Assembly: GCF_000970455.1 (NCBI RefSeq)
Contig: NZ_LAJG01000023.1
Span: 1-64,000 of the forward strand
Direction of reading: 5' to 3'
DNA from: Devosia soli
GTDB taxonomy: Bacteria > Pseudomonadota > Alphaproteobacteria > Rhizobiales > Devosiaceae
Length of the DNA: 64,000 nt
Within the stretch, counting starts at the first letter, position 1. The number at the start of each line of letters is the position of its first letter. A program made the position numbers and the translations under genes. The notes below the pieces were generated by a model, which saw nothing but the letters and a program-made list of their open reading frames with translations, ran no database searches and was not told the origin of the DNA. This document shows, piece by piece, positions 15,748-23,414 of this stretch.

Positions 15748-17163
15748 ATGAGCAGCGATTTCGAAACCGAGCTCGGCAAAGAGGCCGAGATGGATGTCAG
15801 CGCGTTCCGCGATGCGGACGATCGCATCAATCCGCTTTGGATCGAACGCTTGCGCGCCTTTATAGAAGGTCATCGCGCCGAAGACGTCGCAATGGTCATG
15901 GAGCCACTGCATACGTCCGATGTCGGCGACGTTCTCGAACATCTCGAGCATGACGAACGCCTCGCCCTGGTTCGTATCTTGGGCGATAAGTTTGACTACT
16001 CCGCACTCACCGAAGTCGACGAAAGCATTCGTATCGAGCTGATGGAAGCGTTGCCCAACGCGGAAATCGCCCGTGGTGTGGCCAATCTCGACAGCGACGA
16101 CGCCGTCGCAATTCTCGAAGACCTGGGCAAGGAAGATCAGAACGAGATTCTCTCGGCCCTTCCAACCTTCGAGCGACTGAGCCTAAAGCGTAGCCTCGAT
16201 TTTCCCGAGAAATCCGCCGGCAGGCGGATGCAGACAGAATTCATCGCGATCCCGCCCTTCTGGACTGTCGGTCAGATGATCGACTACCTGCGCGCCGAGC
16301 GCGATCTGCCCGACGAATTCTTCCAGATCTATGTCGTTGATGCCGGCTACAAAGTCCTTGGCACAGTGCCCCTCGATCGCGTGCTCCGTTCGCAGCGTGC
16401 GGTAAAGATCGAATCGATCATGAACACCTCGTTGGTTTTGATCGAGGCATCTGAGGATCAGGAAGAAGCCGCCCGCGCGTTCGAGCGCTACGACCTTATC
16501 GAAGTCGGAGTCGTCGATGACAGTGGCCGTCTCGTCGGCGTCCTGACCATTGACGACATGGTCGACGTCATCACCGAAGAAGCTGACGAAGACATCAAGC
16601 TGCTTGCGGGCGTCGGTGACGAAGATCTTTCCGATACGACCATCGACACGGTCCGCAGCCGCGTGCCCTGGCTGGTCATCAACCTCATCACCGCCGTGCT
16701 CGTCTCACTTGTCATCGGGCTTTTCAACGGCACCATTGAGCACATGGTAGAGCTCGCTGTGCTGATGCCCATCGTCGCCTCGATGGGCGGAAATGCCGGC
16801 GCGCAGACAATGACAGTGACCGTCCGGGCCATCGCCATGCGCGAATTGGAGGGCGGCCGCTTGAGGCGCCTCATCCGCCGCGAAATGGTTGTCGGTTTTG
16901 CCAACGGCGTCATATTCGCCATTCTCATTGGCATCATCACCTGGCTGCGCTACGGCAATGAGGGTCTCGGCGCCGTTATCGCACTCGCCATGATCACTAA
17001 TCTGGTGGTGGCAGGCACGGCCGGGATTTTGATTCCCCTTACCCTCAACAGGCTCAAAGCCGATCCCGCGATCGCCTCCGCGGTCTTTGTGACGACCGTC
17101 ACCGATGTCGTTGGTTTCTTTGCATTTCTCGGTATCGCGGGACTGTGGTTTGGGCTTTTCTGA
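15748..17163 (+). CDS. mgtE: Magnesium transporter MgtE
   Basis: Inner-membrane Mg2+ channel of 471 residues. Domain order is a cytoplasmic MgtE N-domain with acidic helical repeats (about 30-150), paired CBS domains (about 155-285), a connecting helix with acidic DEDLSDTTID, then five membrane helices (about 315-470). The pore signature is LMPIVASMGGNAGAQT. Mg2+ binding between the N and CBS domains is known to close the channel. The ATG at 15748 has AAGG eight bases upstream; a longer frame from 15694 lacks support. No Mg riboswitch is evident in the 150-bp leader. Confidence 0.93.
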   Translation: MSSDFETELGKEAEMDVSAFRDADDRINPLWIERLRAFIEGHRAEDVAMVMEPLHTSDVGDVLEHLEHDERLALVRILGDKFDYSALTEVDESIRIELMEALPNAEIARGVANLDSDDAVAILEDLGKEDQNEILSALPTFERLSLKRSLDFPEKSAGRRMQTEFIAIPPFWTVGQMIDYLRAERDLPDEFFQIYVVDAGYKVLGTVPLDRVLRSQRAVKIESIMNTSLVLIEASEDQEEAARAFERYDLIEVGVVDDSGRLVGVLTIDDMVDVITEEADEDIKLLAGVGDEDLSDTTIDTVRSRVPWLVINLITAVLVSLVIGLFNGTIEHMVELAVLMPIVASMGGNAGAQTMTVTVRAIAMRELEGGRLRRLIRREMVVGFANGVIFAILIGIITWLRYGNEGLGAVIALAMITNLVVAGTAGILIPLTLNRLKADPAIASAVFVTTVTDVVGFFAFLGIAGLWFGLF

Positions 17164-17203
17164 GGCGATTTCAGGGTTTTCAACTGTTGCAAAAAGGGCG
17201 CTT

Positions 17204-17229
17204 GCTAACCATCTTTCACACGGTTAACG
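17204..17229. promoter_or_regulatory. TAACC-type inverted repeat before the microprotein gene
   Basis: GCTAACC and GGTTAAC arms (six of seven positions complementary) are separated by 11 bases, about 55 bp before the small ORF at 17283. On the two strands the halves read CTAACCAT and TTAACCGT, resembling the TTAACC half-sites bound by the cell-cycle regulator CtrA in alphaproteobacteria. The link to CtrA is inference. Confidence 0.35.
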
Positions 17230-17282
17230 CTAGGTGACCGGGCCCGATCGGGCCGGTTTGAAAGACTGGCAAGGAGCGGCAT

Positions 17283-17384
17283 ATGCGCAGTCAATCGAAG
17301 GTTGTGGCTTGGCGATCTATGAGCTGGGCCCTGATTTGTCTCCTCTCCATGGGGATTGTTCTTTCGGTAGTCGCTGGCGTCTAG
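17283..17384 (+). CDS. 33-residue single-helix membrane microprotein
   Basis: A short ORF with the features of a real gene. AAGGAG lies six bases before the ATG. The product has a basic N terminus (MRSQSKVVAWRSM), then about 18 hydrophobic residues (WALICLLSMGIVLSVVAG) and stops. It is followed 33 bases later by a strong terminator. One transmembrane helix with the N terminus inside is expected from the positive residues. It lies between mgtE and a GST gene in a 304-bp gap. I do not recognise the family, and the regulatory target, if any, is unknown. Confidence 0.62.
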   Translation: MRSQSKVVAWRSMSWALICLLSMGIVLSVVAGV

Positions 17385-17417
17385 CGCGCTGGAGTTCTTC
17401 AGGCAAAGTCATTAGTG

Positions 17418-17452
17418 AAGGGCGCCCTTAGCGTTGGGGCGCCCTTCCTTTT
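17418..17452 (+). terminator. Strong terminator after the microprotein gene
   Basis: AAGGGCGCCC and GGGCGCCCTT form a perfect ten-pair stem with a nine-base loop, then CCTTTT. It separates the microprotein transcript from the GST gene that starts at 17468. Confidence 0.85.
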
Positions 17453-17467
17453 GCAGCGAGGTTGGTC

Positions 17468-18145
17468 ATGAAACTGTTGATCGGAAACCGCAACTATTCG
17501 ACCTGGTCACTGCGCCCCTGGCTGGTGCTGCGCCACTTCGATATTCCGTTCGAAGATGAAGTGCTGATGCTTTCCGGCGATGGTTGGCGTGAGGCGCTTG
17601 CCGCGCGCTCGCCCACTGGGAAAGTGCCGGTACTCATCGACGGCGACCTCGCTGTGCCCGAGACGATCGCGATCATCGAATATCTCGCCGACAAGTTTCC
17701 CGAGAAGGCCATATGGCCGGCCGACCGGCGGGACCGCGCCCTCGCGCGCGCGGCAGCTGCCGAAATGCACTCTGGCTTCACAGCGCTGCGCAACAATGCG
17801 CCGATGAACCTGCGAGCGTCCCACCCAGGCAAGGTTGACCTCGATGCCGTGCGCAAGGATCTACATCGCATCGGGCAGCTCTGGGGCGAGCATCTAGGCC
17901 AGTCAGCTGGCCCGTTCCTTTTTGGCGAGTTCTGCGCAGCCGATGCCATGTTCGCACCGCTCGCTACCCGCCTGCGCACCTATGCTCTGCCGGTCTCCGA
18001 CACGGTGGGCGCTTATGTCGAAGCCATCTATAGCCTTCCTGCCTTTCAGGAATGGCTGGCCCTGGCGCTCAAGGAGCCGTGGATTGTCGATGACGATGAG
18101 ATCGACGTCATCCAGGGCCGCGTCGCTCCCGGGACCATTGTATGA
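17468..18145 (+). CDS. Glutathione S-transferase family protein
   Basis: Cytosolic GST fold of 225 residues. The thioredoxin-like N domain starts MKLLIGNRNYSTWSLRPWL, where the Tyr/Ser region at 10-13 is the probable activating site. GKVPVLIDGDLAVPETIAIIEYLADKFPE holds the cis-Pro and the glutathione-binding ES/ET pattern. A helical C domain follows. GAGG lies seven bases before the ATG at 17468. It overlaps the DUF1489 gene by ATGA, so the pair is coupled. The substrate is unknown. Confidence 0.88.
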   Translation: MKLLIGNRNYSTWSLRPWLVLRHFDIPFEDEVLMLSGDGWREALAARSPTGKVPVLIDGDLAVPETIAIIEYLADKFPEKAIWPADRRDRALARAAAAEMHSGFTALRNNAPMNLRASHPGKVDLDAVRKDLHRIGQLWGEHLGQSAGPFLFGEFCAADAMFAPLATRLRTYALPVSDTVGAYVEAIYSLPAFQEWLALALKEPWIVDDDEIDVIQGRVAPGTIV

Positions 18146-18567
18146 TTCATATGGTTAAGCTGTGCGTCGGCATTTCCAGCTTCGAGGAGCTGGAAAGCTA
18201 CCGCAACGAGCGCGCCCATTGGTGGGGCGCTGATTACGGCGAGGGCGTGCACGTCCATCGCACCCGGATGATGCCCAAGCGCGCTGCGGAAATGGAAGGC
18301 AAGTCCTCGATCTATTGGGTAATCGCGGGTGCCATCTGCTGCCGTCAGGTCATCGAGCGGCTTGCGCCCTATCGAGATGCCGAGGGCAAAGACTATTGCG
18401 ACATCATCATGTCGCCCGAGCTCATCCGCACGATTCCCTACCCCAAGCGTCCCTTCCAGGGCTGGCGATACCTTGAACCCAAGGATGCACCGCCTGACAT
18501 GGCCGCAAACTCTAGGGAAAACTCCGGCGAAATCGCGGCCGAACTGGCGCGCCTGGGACTGTTGTAA
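18142..18567 (+). CDS. DUF1489 family protein
   Basis: 141-residue soluble protein of DUF1489, a family largely confined to alphaproteobacteria. The recognisable features are the LCVGISSFEEL start, HVHRTRMMPKRAAE, SIYWVIAGAICCRQ and the ending LIRTIPYPKRPFQGWRYLEPKDAP. Function is unknown. RTRMMPKR and CRQ could suggest nucleic-acid contact, but this is speculation. It is translationally coupled to the GST gene by a four-base overlap. The DUF1489 assignment is from memory of the family pattern. Confidence 0.78.
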   Translation: MIHMVKLCVGISSFEELESYRNERAHWWGADYGEGVHVHRTRMMPKRAAEMEGKSSIYWVIAGAICCRQVIERLAPYRDAEGKDYCDIIMSPELIRTIPYPKRPFQGWRYLEPKDAPPDMAANSRENSGEIAAELARLGLL

Positions 18568-18583
18568 AGCCCCAATACGCAAA

Positions 18584-18607
18584 CGTTAATCGTTTAACGA
18601 TTGTTAA
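18584..18607. promoter_or_regulatory. TTAA-rich palindrome upstream of mipZ
   Basis: CGTTAA-TCGT-TTAACG is a perfect palindrome at 18584-18599, followed by a third TTAA at 18604. TTAA pairs are the core of CtrA sites, but the canonical spacing is seven bases and here it is four and six. It lies about 65-85 bp before mipZ. Confidence 0.35.
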
Positions 18608-18671
18608 TCATCAGCCCACTTGTGCATAAGGCTTGAAAAGCTGAGACTCGGACGAGTGATTTGAGGGCATG

Positions 18672-19577
18672 ATGGTTCGGCAGGCGGCGCACGTCATCGT
18701 CGTTGGCAATGAGAAAGGTGGGTCGGGCAAATCGACCACCGCTTTTCATTTGGCCATCTACTTGCTCTATCAGGGCTATAAGGTCGCGTCGATCGACGTG
18801 GATAGCCGCCAGCAGACGCTGACCCACTATGTCCGCAATAGGCGCGATTGGGCCCGTCAGCGTGGCCTCAGCGTGCCGCACACAACCCACTTTCACTTGC
18901 CTCTGGCTCGCGGCGATTCTCTGAAGGAGAATAACCGCGTCGAATTCGACCTTTTCCGCCAGGCGATAGCCGAAGTGGAGCAAAGCGCGGAGTTCATCGT
19001 CGTCGACACGCCAGGCTTCGACACAAACCTGACGCGCCTTGCTCATTCGCTTGCCGATACGCTCGTCACGCCGGTGAATGACAGTCTCATCGATCTTGAT
19101 GTCATGGCCCATGTCGATCCGGTGACGGGCGAGCCGCGCGAGCTTAGCCATTATTCGCGGCTGGTCCAGCGAGCCCGCTCCGAGCGCCTTTCTATCGACG
19201 GCCGCACGATCGACTGGGTCCTGGTCCGCAACCGCATCTCCATGCTGTCCTCGCGCAATATGCGTCAGGTCCAGACCATGCTCGAGCGCATCGCCATGCG
19301 CCTCGGCTGCCGCGTTGCGGACGGGATCGCCGAGCGTGTCATCTTCCGCTCGCTGTTCCCGACGGGCATGACGGTTTTTGATCCGCTGGACGAAGAACTG
19401 CTCGGTGGTGTCCCGTCGATGTCGCACACGAGCGCTCGTCAGGAATACCGGGCGCTTGTCGGCGCACTCAATCTGCCTGCCAACCGCCGCGCCGAAGCGC
19501 GCCGCGAAGTGCTGGAGGCCGGCCAACGCGAAACCGATGCCAGCCGCTTCGTCCATATGGCACCGACCGATCGCTAG
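18672..19577 (+). CDS. mipZ: MipZ-like cell-division positioning ATPase (ParA/MinD superfamily)
   Basis: In Caulobacter MipZ binds the ParB-origin complex and inhibits FtsZ, placing the septum at midcell. The 301-residue product has the deviant Walker A KGGSGKST, switch-I region IDVDSRQQT, Walker B FIVVDTPGFDTNLTRLAHSLADTLVTPVNDS and the MipZ-specific D.DVMAHVDPVTGE, VLVRNR and RVIFRSLFP.G.TVFD segments. These match MipZ rather than chromosomal ParA. Two adjacent ATGs (18669 and 18672) follow GAGGG; spacing favours the second. It is monocistronic, preceded by TTAA palindromes. Confidence 0.9.
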   Translation: MVRQAAHVIVVGNEKGGSGKSTTAFHLAIYLLYQGYKVASIDVDSRQQTLTHYVRNRRDWARQRGLSVPHTTHFHLPLARGDSLKENNRVEFDLFRQAIAEVEQSAEFIVVDTPGFDTNLTRLAHSLADTLVTPVNDSLIDLDVMAHVDPVTGEPRELSHYSRLVQRARSERLSIDGRTIDWVLVRNRISMLSSRNMRQVQTMLERIAMRLGCRVADGIAERVIFRSLFPTGMTVFDPLDEELLGGVPSMSHTSARQEYRALVGALNLPANRRAEARREVLEAGQRETDASRFVHMAPTDR

Positions 19578-19626
19578 GACGTTCGGCACCCAATCTTATC
19601 CTGGGTTGATACCGGGATGACAGACT

Positions 19627-20046
19627 CTACTGCCCGCGAGCGTAGGCGATCTTGCGTGGCTCAGCGGCTTCGACTGCAATCTTCTGCTGATCGTAGATCG
19701 ACCGCGCCTCCAGGATCGACACGTGATTTTCGGCCGACCAATCCCAAAGAGCGTTGATGGGTCCCTGCAGTGTCTTGCCCATTTCGGTCAGACTATATTC
19801 AACGCGCGGCGGCACTTCCGGATAGATGGTGCGGTGGACCAGGCCATCACGCTCGAGATTGCGAAGCGTCAGCGTCAGCATGCGCTGGGAGACGCCGTTG
19901 ATCATGCGCTTCAACTCGTTGAACCGCAGCGTGCCATTGCGGCTCAGCATGCCGACAACCATCACACTCCACTTGTCGCCGATGCGGCTCAGCACATCAG
20001 ACATCGCCGAGCAGTTCGCGTGTTGCGACGTATCGGTCAATGACAT
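19627..20046 (-). CDS. HxlR-family transcriptional regulator
   Basis: 139-residue winged-helix regulator. The HxlR core runs DVLSRIGDKWSVMVVGMLSRNGTLRFNELKRMINGVSQRMLTLTLRNLERDGLVHRTIYPEVPPRVEYSLTE-like in order, with the recognition helix in the GVSQRMLTLTLR part. A cysteine just before the domain (HANCSAM) is in the position of the redox-sensing Cys found in several HxlR members. It is divergent from the GH3 gene with a 187-bp gap, so it may control that gene, itself, or both. Confidence 0.88.
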   Translation of the reverse strand: MSLTDTSQHANCSAMSDVLSRIGDKWSVMVVGMLSRNGTLRFNELKRMINGVSQRMLTLTLRNLERDGLVHRTIYPEVPPRVEYSLTEMGKTLQGPINALWDWSAENHVSILEARSIYDQQKIAVEAAEPRKIAYARGQ

Positions 20047-20233
20047 GGCCGTGGCTCCTGAAATCAGTGATACTCAGGCACAAATATAGACGCAGTTACT
20101 GAATGTGACCAGTCTCGAAGCCTCACGTTCTCGTTGAGTAAGGTGCGCAGTCTGCGCAGACGCTGCTGCTAAATGATTGACAGCCCGGCCGCCCCTGTCT
20201 CATCTCCCCGTACTCCGGCATATGAGGCCCGCA

Positions 20234-22690
20234 ATGACCGACAGCATCGACCAGCTTCTCTCCGCAATGACGCTCGACGAAAAGGTGATCCTGCTCTCGG
20301 GCGAGGACTTCTGGTCCGTTCCTAGTGTCGAGCGGCTGGGGATCGGTAAGCTTCGCGTGACGGATGGGCCGAACGGCGCTCGCGGTGGCGGTTCGCTTAT
20401 CGGTGGCGTCAAATCGGCGAGTTTTCCCGTAGGCATCGCTATCGGAGCCACCTGGAATGTCGAGCTTGCCCGCGAAATCGGCACGGCCCTTGCCGAAGAG
20501 GTGAAGTCCAAGGGCGCTCATATGCTGCTTGCCCCGACGGTCAACATTCACCGGTCGGTAACGAACGGCCGCAATTTCGAATGCTATTCCGAAGATCCCA
20601 TTCTCTCTGCCGAGCTCGCAGTCGGCTATATCGAAGGCCTGCAAGGTCAGGGGATCGGCGCTACCATCAAGCACTTCGTAGGCAACGAAAGTGAGATTGA
20701 GCGCACCACCATGTCGAGCGAAATCGACGAGCGGAGCCTCCGCGAAATCTACCTCATCCCCTTCGAATGGGCGGTAAAGAAGGCCGGCACCTGGGGTGTC
20801 ATGAGCTCCTATAATCGCCTCAACGGCACGTTTACCTCCGAGCATAACTGGCTGCTATCGACTGTCCTTCGCTCCGAATGGGGCTATGATGGCATCGTCA
20901 TGTCCGATTGGTTCGGCTCACACTCGACGGCTGAAACCGTCAACGCCGGACTCGATCTCGAAATGCCCGGCCCGTCGCGCGATCGCGGCCAGAAGTTGAT
21001 CGACGCTGTCCATTCCGGCACTGTGTCCGAGGCCACGCTCGATAAGCGTGTCCGCGCCATGCTACGCCTTATGGAGCGCACGGGCTCGCTTGATGACCAT
21101 CGCCCTCACCATGAAGAGGCTCAAGATCGCCCCGAGCATCGCGCGTTGATCCGTCGTGCTGGTGCTGAGGCCGCGGTACTACTCAAGAACGACGGCATCT
21201 TGCCGCTCACGCCCGGCGCCCGCCTTGCCGTTATCGGCCCTAATGCCAAGCGCGCTCAGATCATGGGCGGCGGCAGCGCTCAGCTCAATGCCCATTATCG
21301 CGTTTCGCCTTGGGAGGGTCTGGTTGCCCAACTTGGCGAGCAACGCCTTTCTTATGCTCCCGGCTGCGGCAATGATCGTTTTGAGCCGCTACTTCGTGGC
21401 ACTTTTGAAGTCGATTACTTCGCCAACGAAAAGCTCGAAGGCGAGCCGGTTCATACCGGCACTCAGGAGGATGCTCAGGCCTTCTGGATTGGCAATGTTG
21501 CGGAAGGCAAGGTGGATCCACTCCACTTCTCCGCGCGCATTCATGCCAGCTTTACCCCGGAGCGCTCGGGCACCCACCGCGTCGGGATCTATTCGGCCGG
21601 CTTTGCCAAAGTCTTCGTCGACGGCAGGCTGATTGCCGACGCCTGGGCCAACTGGACCAAGGGGCGCACGTTCTTCGAAGAAGGCTGTGATGAGGTCGTC
21701 GGCGCTATTGATCTCGAAGCTGGCCGCACCTATTCCGTGACCATCGAATTCGCCACCAAGAATTTTGCGACACTTGGCCTTGCCGCCTTTGCCTGCGGTA
21801 TCGGCCTGCCACTGGGTGAGGCGGATATCGCCGAAGCCGCGCGCATCGCCGGAGAAGGCGAGATTGCCGTTGTTTTCATTGGCCGCAATGGCGAATGGGA
21901 CACCGAAGGCAGCGATCTCCCCGGCATTGAACTCCCCGGCCGTCAAAACGAGCTCGTCGCCGCGGTGGCGTCCGCCAGCCCTAACACCGTGGTCGTCCTT
22001 CAAACCGGTGGGCCAGTCGAAATGCCTTGGCTCTCTTCGGTCCGCGCAGTTCTGCAGGCGTGGTATCCCGGTCAGGAGGCCGGAAATGCCATAGCGGACG
22101 TCTTGACCGGGGCCGCAGAGCCCGGTGGCAGGCTGCCACAAACCTTCCCGGTCCGCTGGGCTGACAATCCTGCCCATAGTCAGGATCGAGAAGTCTATCC
22201 CGGGCTTGAAGGCAAGGTGCGCTATGAAGAAGGCATCTTCGTTGGGTATCGACATTGCGATCGCCTGGGTATGACGCCGCTTTTCCCATTTGGCTTCGGG
22301 CTCGGCTACACCGGCTTTGCCCTCGGCGACCTCCAGCTCGAAACCAGCCGCTTCGAGGCAGAAGGCGAGCTGGTTGCCACTGTGACCGTAAAGAACACGG
22401 GCAGCCGTGCTGGCTCGACGGTCGTGCAACTTTACGTCAGCGACGATGTCAGTTCTTCGCCGCGTCCTGAAAAGGAGCTCAAGGCTTTTGCAAAAGTAGC
22501 GCTTGCGGCAGGAGAAAGCCGCGAAGTCACCTTGAAACTCGATGCCCGGTGCTTCGCGTTCTTCCGTGCCGAGGCCAAGCATTGGCTCGTCGAAGCCGGC
22601 TTGTTCAAGATACTCGTAGGACAGTCGTCTGCCGATCTGCCGCTTTCAGCGGCAGTGACGCGGAACACGACGCTGATGCTGCCGGTCTAG
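20234..22690 (+). CDS. Glycoside hydrolase family 3 beta-glucosidase with inserted PA14 domain
   Basis: 818 residues without a signal peptide, so probably cytoplasmic. The N-terminal barrel carries RVTDGPNGARGG, KHFVGNESEIERTTMSS and the nucleophile Asp225 in IVMSDWFGS. The second GH3 domain is split by a PA14 beta-barrel (about 385-530), as in the Kluyveromyces beta-glucosidase, and resumes with VVFIGRNGEWDTEGSDLPG, where the acid/base Glu is expected. A fibronectin-III-like domain ends the protein. GAGG six bases before the ATG at 20234 fixes the start. The 3' end interlocks with the convergent PfpI gene at CTAG. The likely substrate is a plant oligosaccharide beta-glucoside. Confidence 0.9.
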   Translation: MTDSIDQLLSAMTLDEKVILLSGEDFWSVPSVERLGIGKLRVTDGPNGARGGGSLIGGVKSASFPVGIAIGATWNVELAREIGTALAEEVKSKGAHMLLAPTVNIHRSVTNGRNFECYSEDPILSAELAVGYIEGLQGQGIGATIKHFVGNESEIERTTMSSEIDERSLREIYLIPFEWAVKKAGTWGVMSSYNRLNGTFTSEHNWLLSTVLRSEWGYDGIVMSDWFGSHSTAETVNAGLDLEMPGPSRDRGQKLIDAVHSGTVSEATLDKRVRAMLRLMERTGSLDDHRPHHEEAQDRPEHRALIRRAGAEAAVLLKNDGILPLTPGARLAVIGPNAKRAQIMGGGSAQLNAHYRVSPWEGLVAQLGEQRLSYAPGCGNDRFEPLLRGTFEVDYFANEKLEGEPVHTGTQEDAQAFWIGNVAEGKVDPLHFSARIHASFTPERSGTHRVGIYSAGFAKVFVDGRLIADAWANWTKGRTFFEEGCDEVVGAIDLEAGRTYSVTIEFATKNFATLGLAAFACGIGLPLGEADIAEAARIAGEGEIAVVFIGRNGEWDTEGSDLPGIELPGRQNELVAAVASASPNTVVVLQTGGPVEMPWLSSVRAVLQAWYPGQEAGNAIADVLTGAAEPGGRLPQTFPVRWADNPAHSQDREVYPGLEGKVRYEEGIFVGYRHCDRLGMTPLFPFGFGLGYTGFALGDLQLETSRFEAEGELVATVTVKNTGSRAGSTVVQLYVSDDVSSSPRPEKELKAFAKVALAAGESREVTLKLDARCFAFFRAEAKHWLVEAGLFKILVGQSSADLPLSAAVTRNTTLMLPV

Positions 22691-23256
22691 GCTTCTTGAT
22701 GCTCGGCGCCGTATAGACCGACGTAAAAGTCCAGATCGCCATTGCGTAGGCCGAGCGATTCCATCACGGCGCTCATGAACGTCACCGGCGCCGTTCCGGG
22801 CGCAGTGACAATGCGGTCGGCCAGCACGGCATTTGGCTGGTCGCGATAGAAAGACACCCCCTTATAGCCGGTATCGGGCAGGCTCTCGGGGCCGTTCGAG
22901 GTGTGGGGTACATCGTCCAATAGCCCGGCACGGGCTAAAGCCAGGGTGCCATCGCAAATCCCGCCGACAATCTTGCCGGCCGCGCGAGCGCGCCGCAGCA
23001 GATCGGAAATATCGGGCGCATCTGGCGAACTCCAGATCGACCCGCCATTGACGATCACGGCGTCAATGGCGTCGACATCGATGTCTTTAACGCTCATGTC
23101 CGGCAACACTTTGAGCCCGCCGGCTGACGTGACGTCCTCGCCATCCGGCGTCGCATAAAGCGTCTTCACGCGATAATGGCTGCGCGCCGCCGCGTTGAGC
23201 AGCGCTGTCTCCCAGTTAGCATAGCCGGGCGTCAGAAGCGTGACGATCGTGGTCAT
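22687..23256 (-). CDS. DJ-1/PfpI family protein
   Basis: Class I glutamine amidotransferase-like fold of 189 residues. The nucleophile-elbow cysteine is Cys101 in GKIVGGICDGTLALARAGLL. The conserved early acidic residue is in GYANWETALL (Glu16). Members act as chaperone/deglycase, protease or uncharacterised proteins, so the activity is open. AGGA seven bases before the ATG at 23256 fixes the start; a longer frame to 23283 is unsupported. Its stop interlocks with the GH3 stop. Confidence 0.85.
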   Translation of the reverse strand: MTTIVTLLTPGYANWETALLNAAARSHYRVKTLYATPDGEDVTSAGGLKVLPDMSVKDIDVDAIDAVIVNGGSIWSSPDAPDISDLLRRARAAGKIVGGICDGTLALARAGLLDDVPHTSNGPESLPDTGYKGVSFYRDQPNAVLADRIVTAPGTAPVTFMSAVMESLGLRNGDLDFYVGLYGAEHQEA

Positions 23257-23414
23257 GGCAAATCCTCTTGTTCTTGAGGACACTGACCCGCCGCGCTGAC
23301 AGGTCGCGTCAGGAGGCCATTCACATGGCCGTCAAACTTTCCCCCATTTCTTGAGGCTTCAAGGCGACGCTGCTAAGAACGCCACGTTCCCCAAGACTTG
23401 CCGAGAGATTCACA

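Noticed and set aside
17234-17431. 65-codon frame overlapping the microprotein region in another frame
   Set aside because: No ribosome site, no family features, and it runs into the terminator stem; the 33-codon frame fits the signals better.
21389-22582. Minus-strand frame of nearly 400 codons inside the GH3 gene
   Set aside because: Antisense to conserved GH3 and PA14 segments; no family features.
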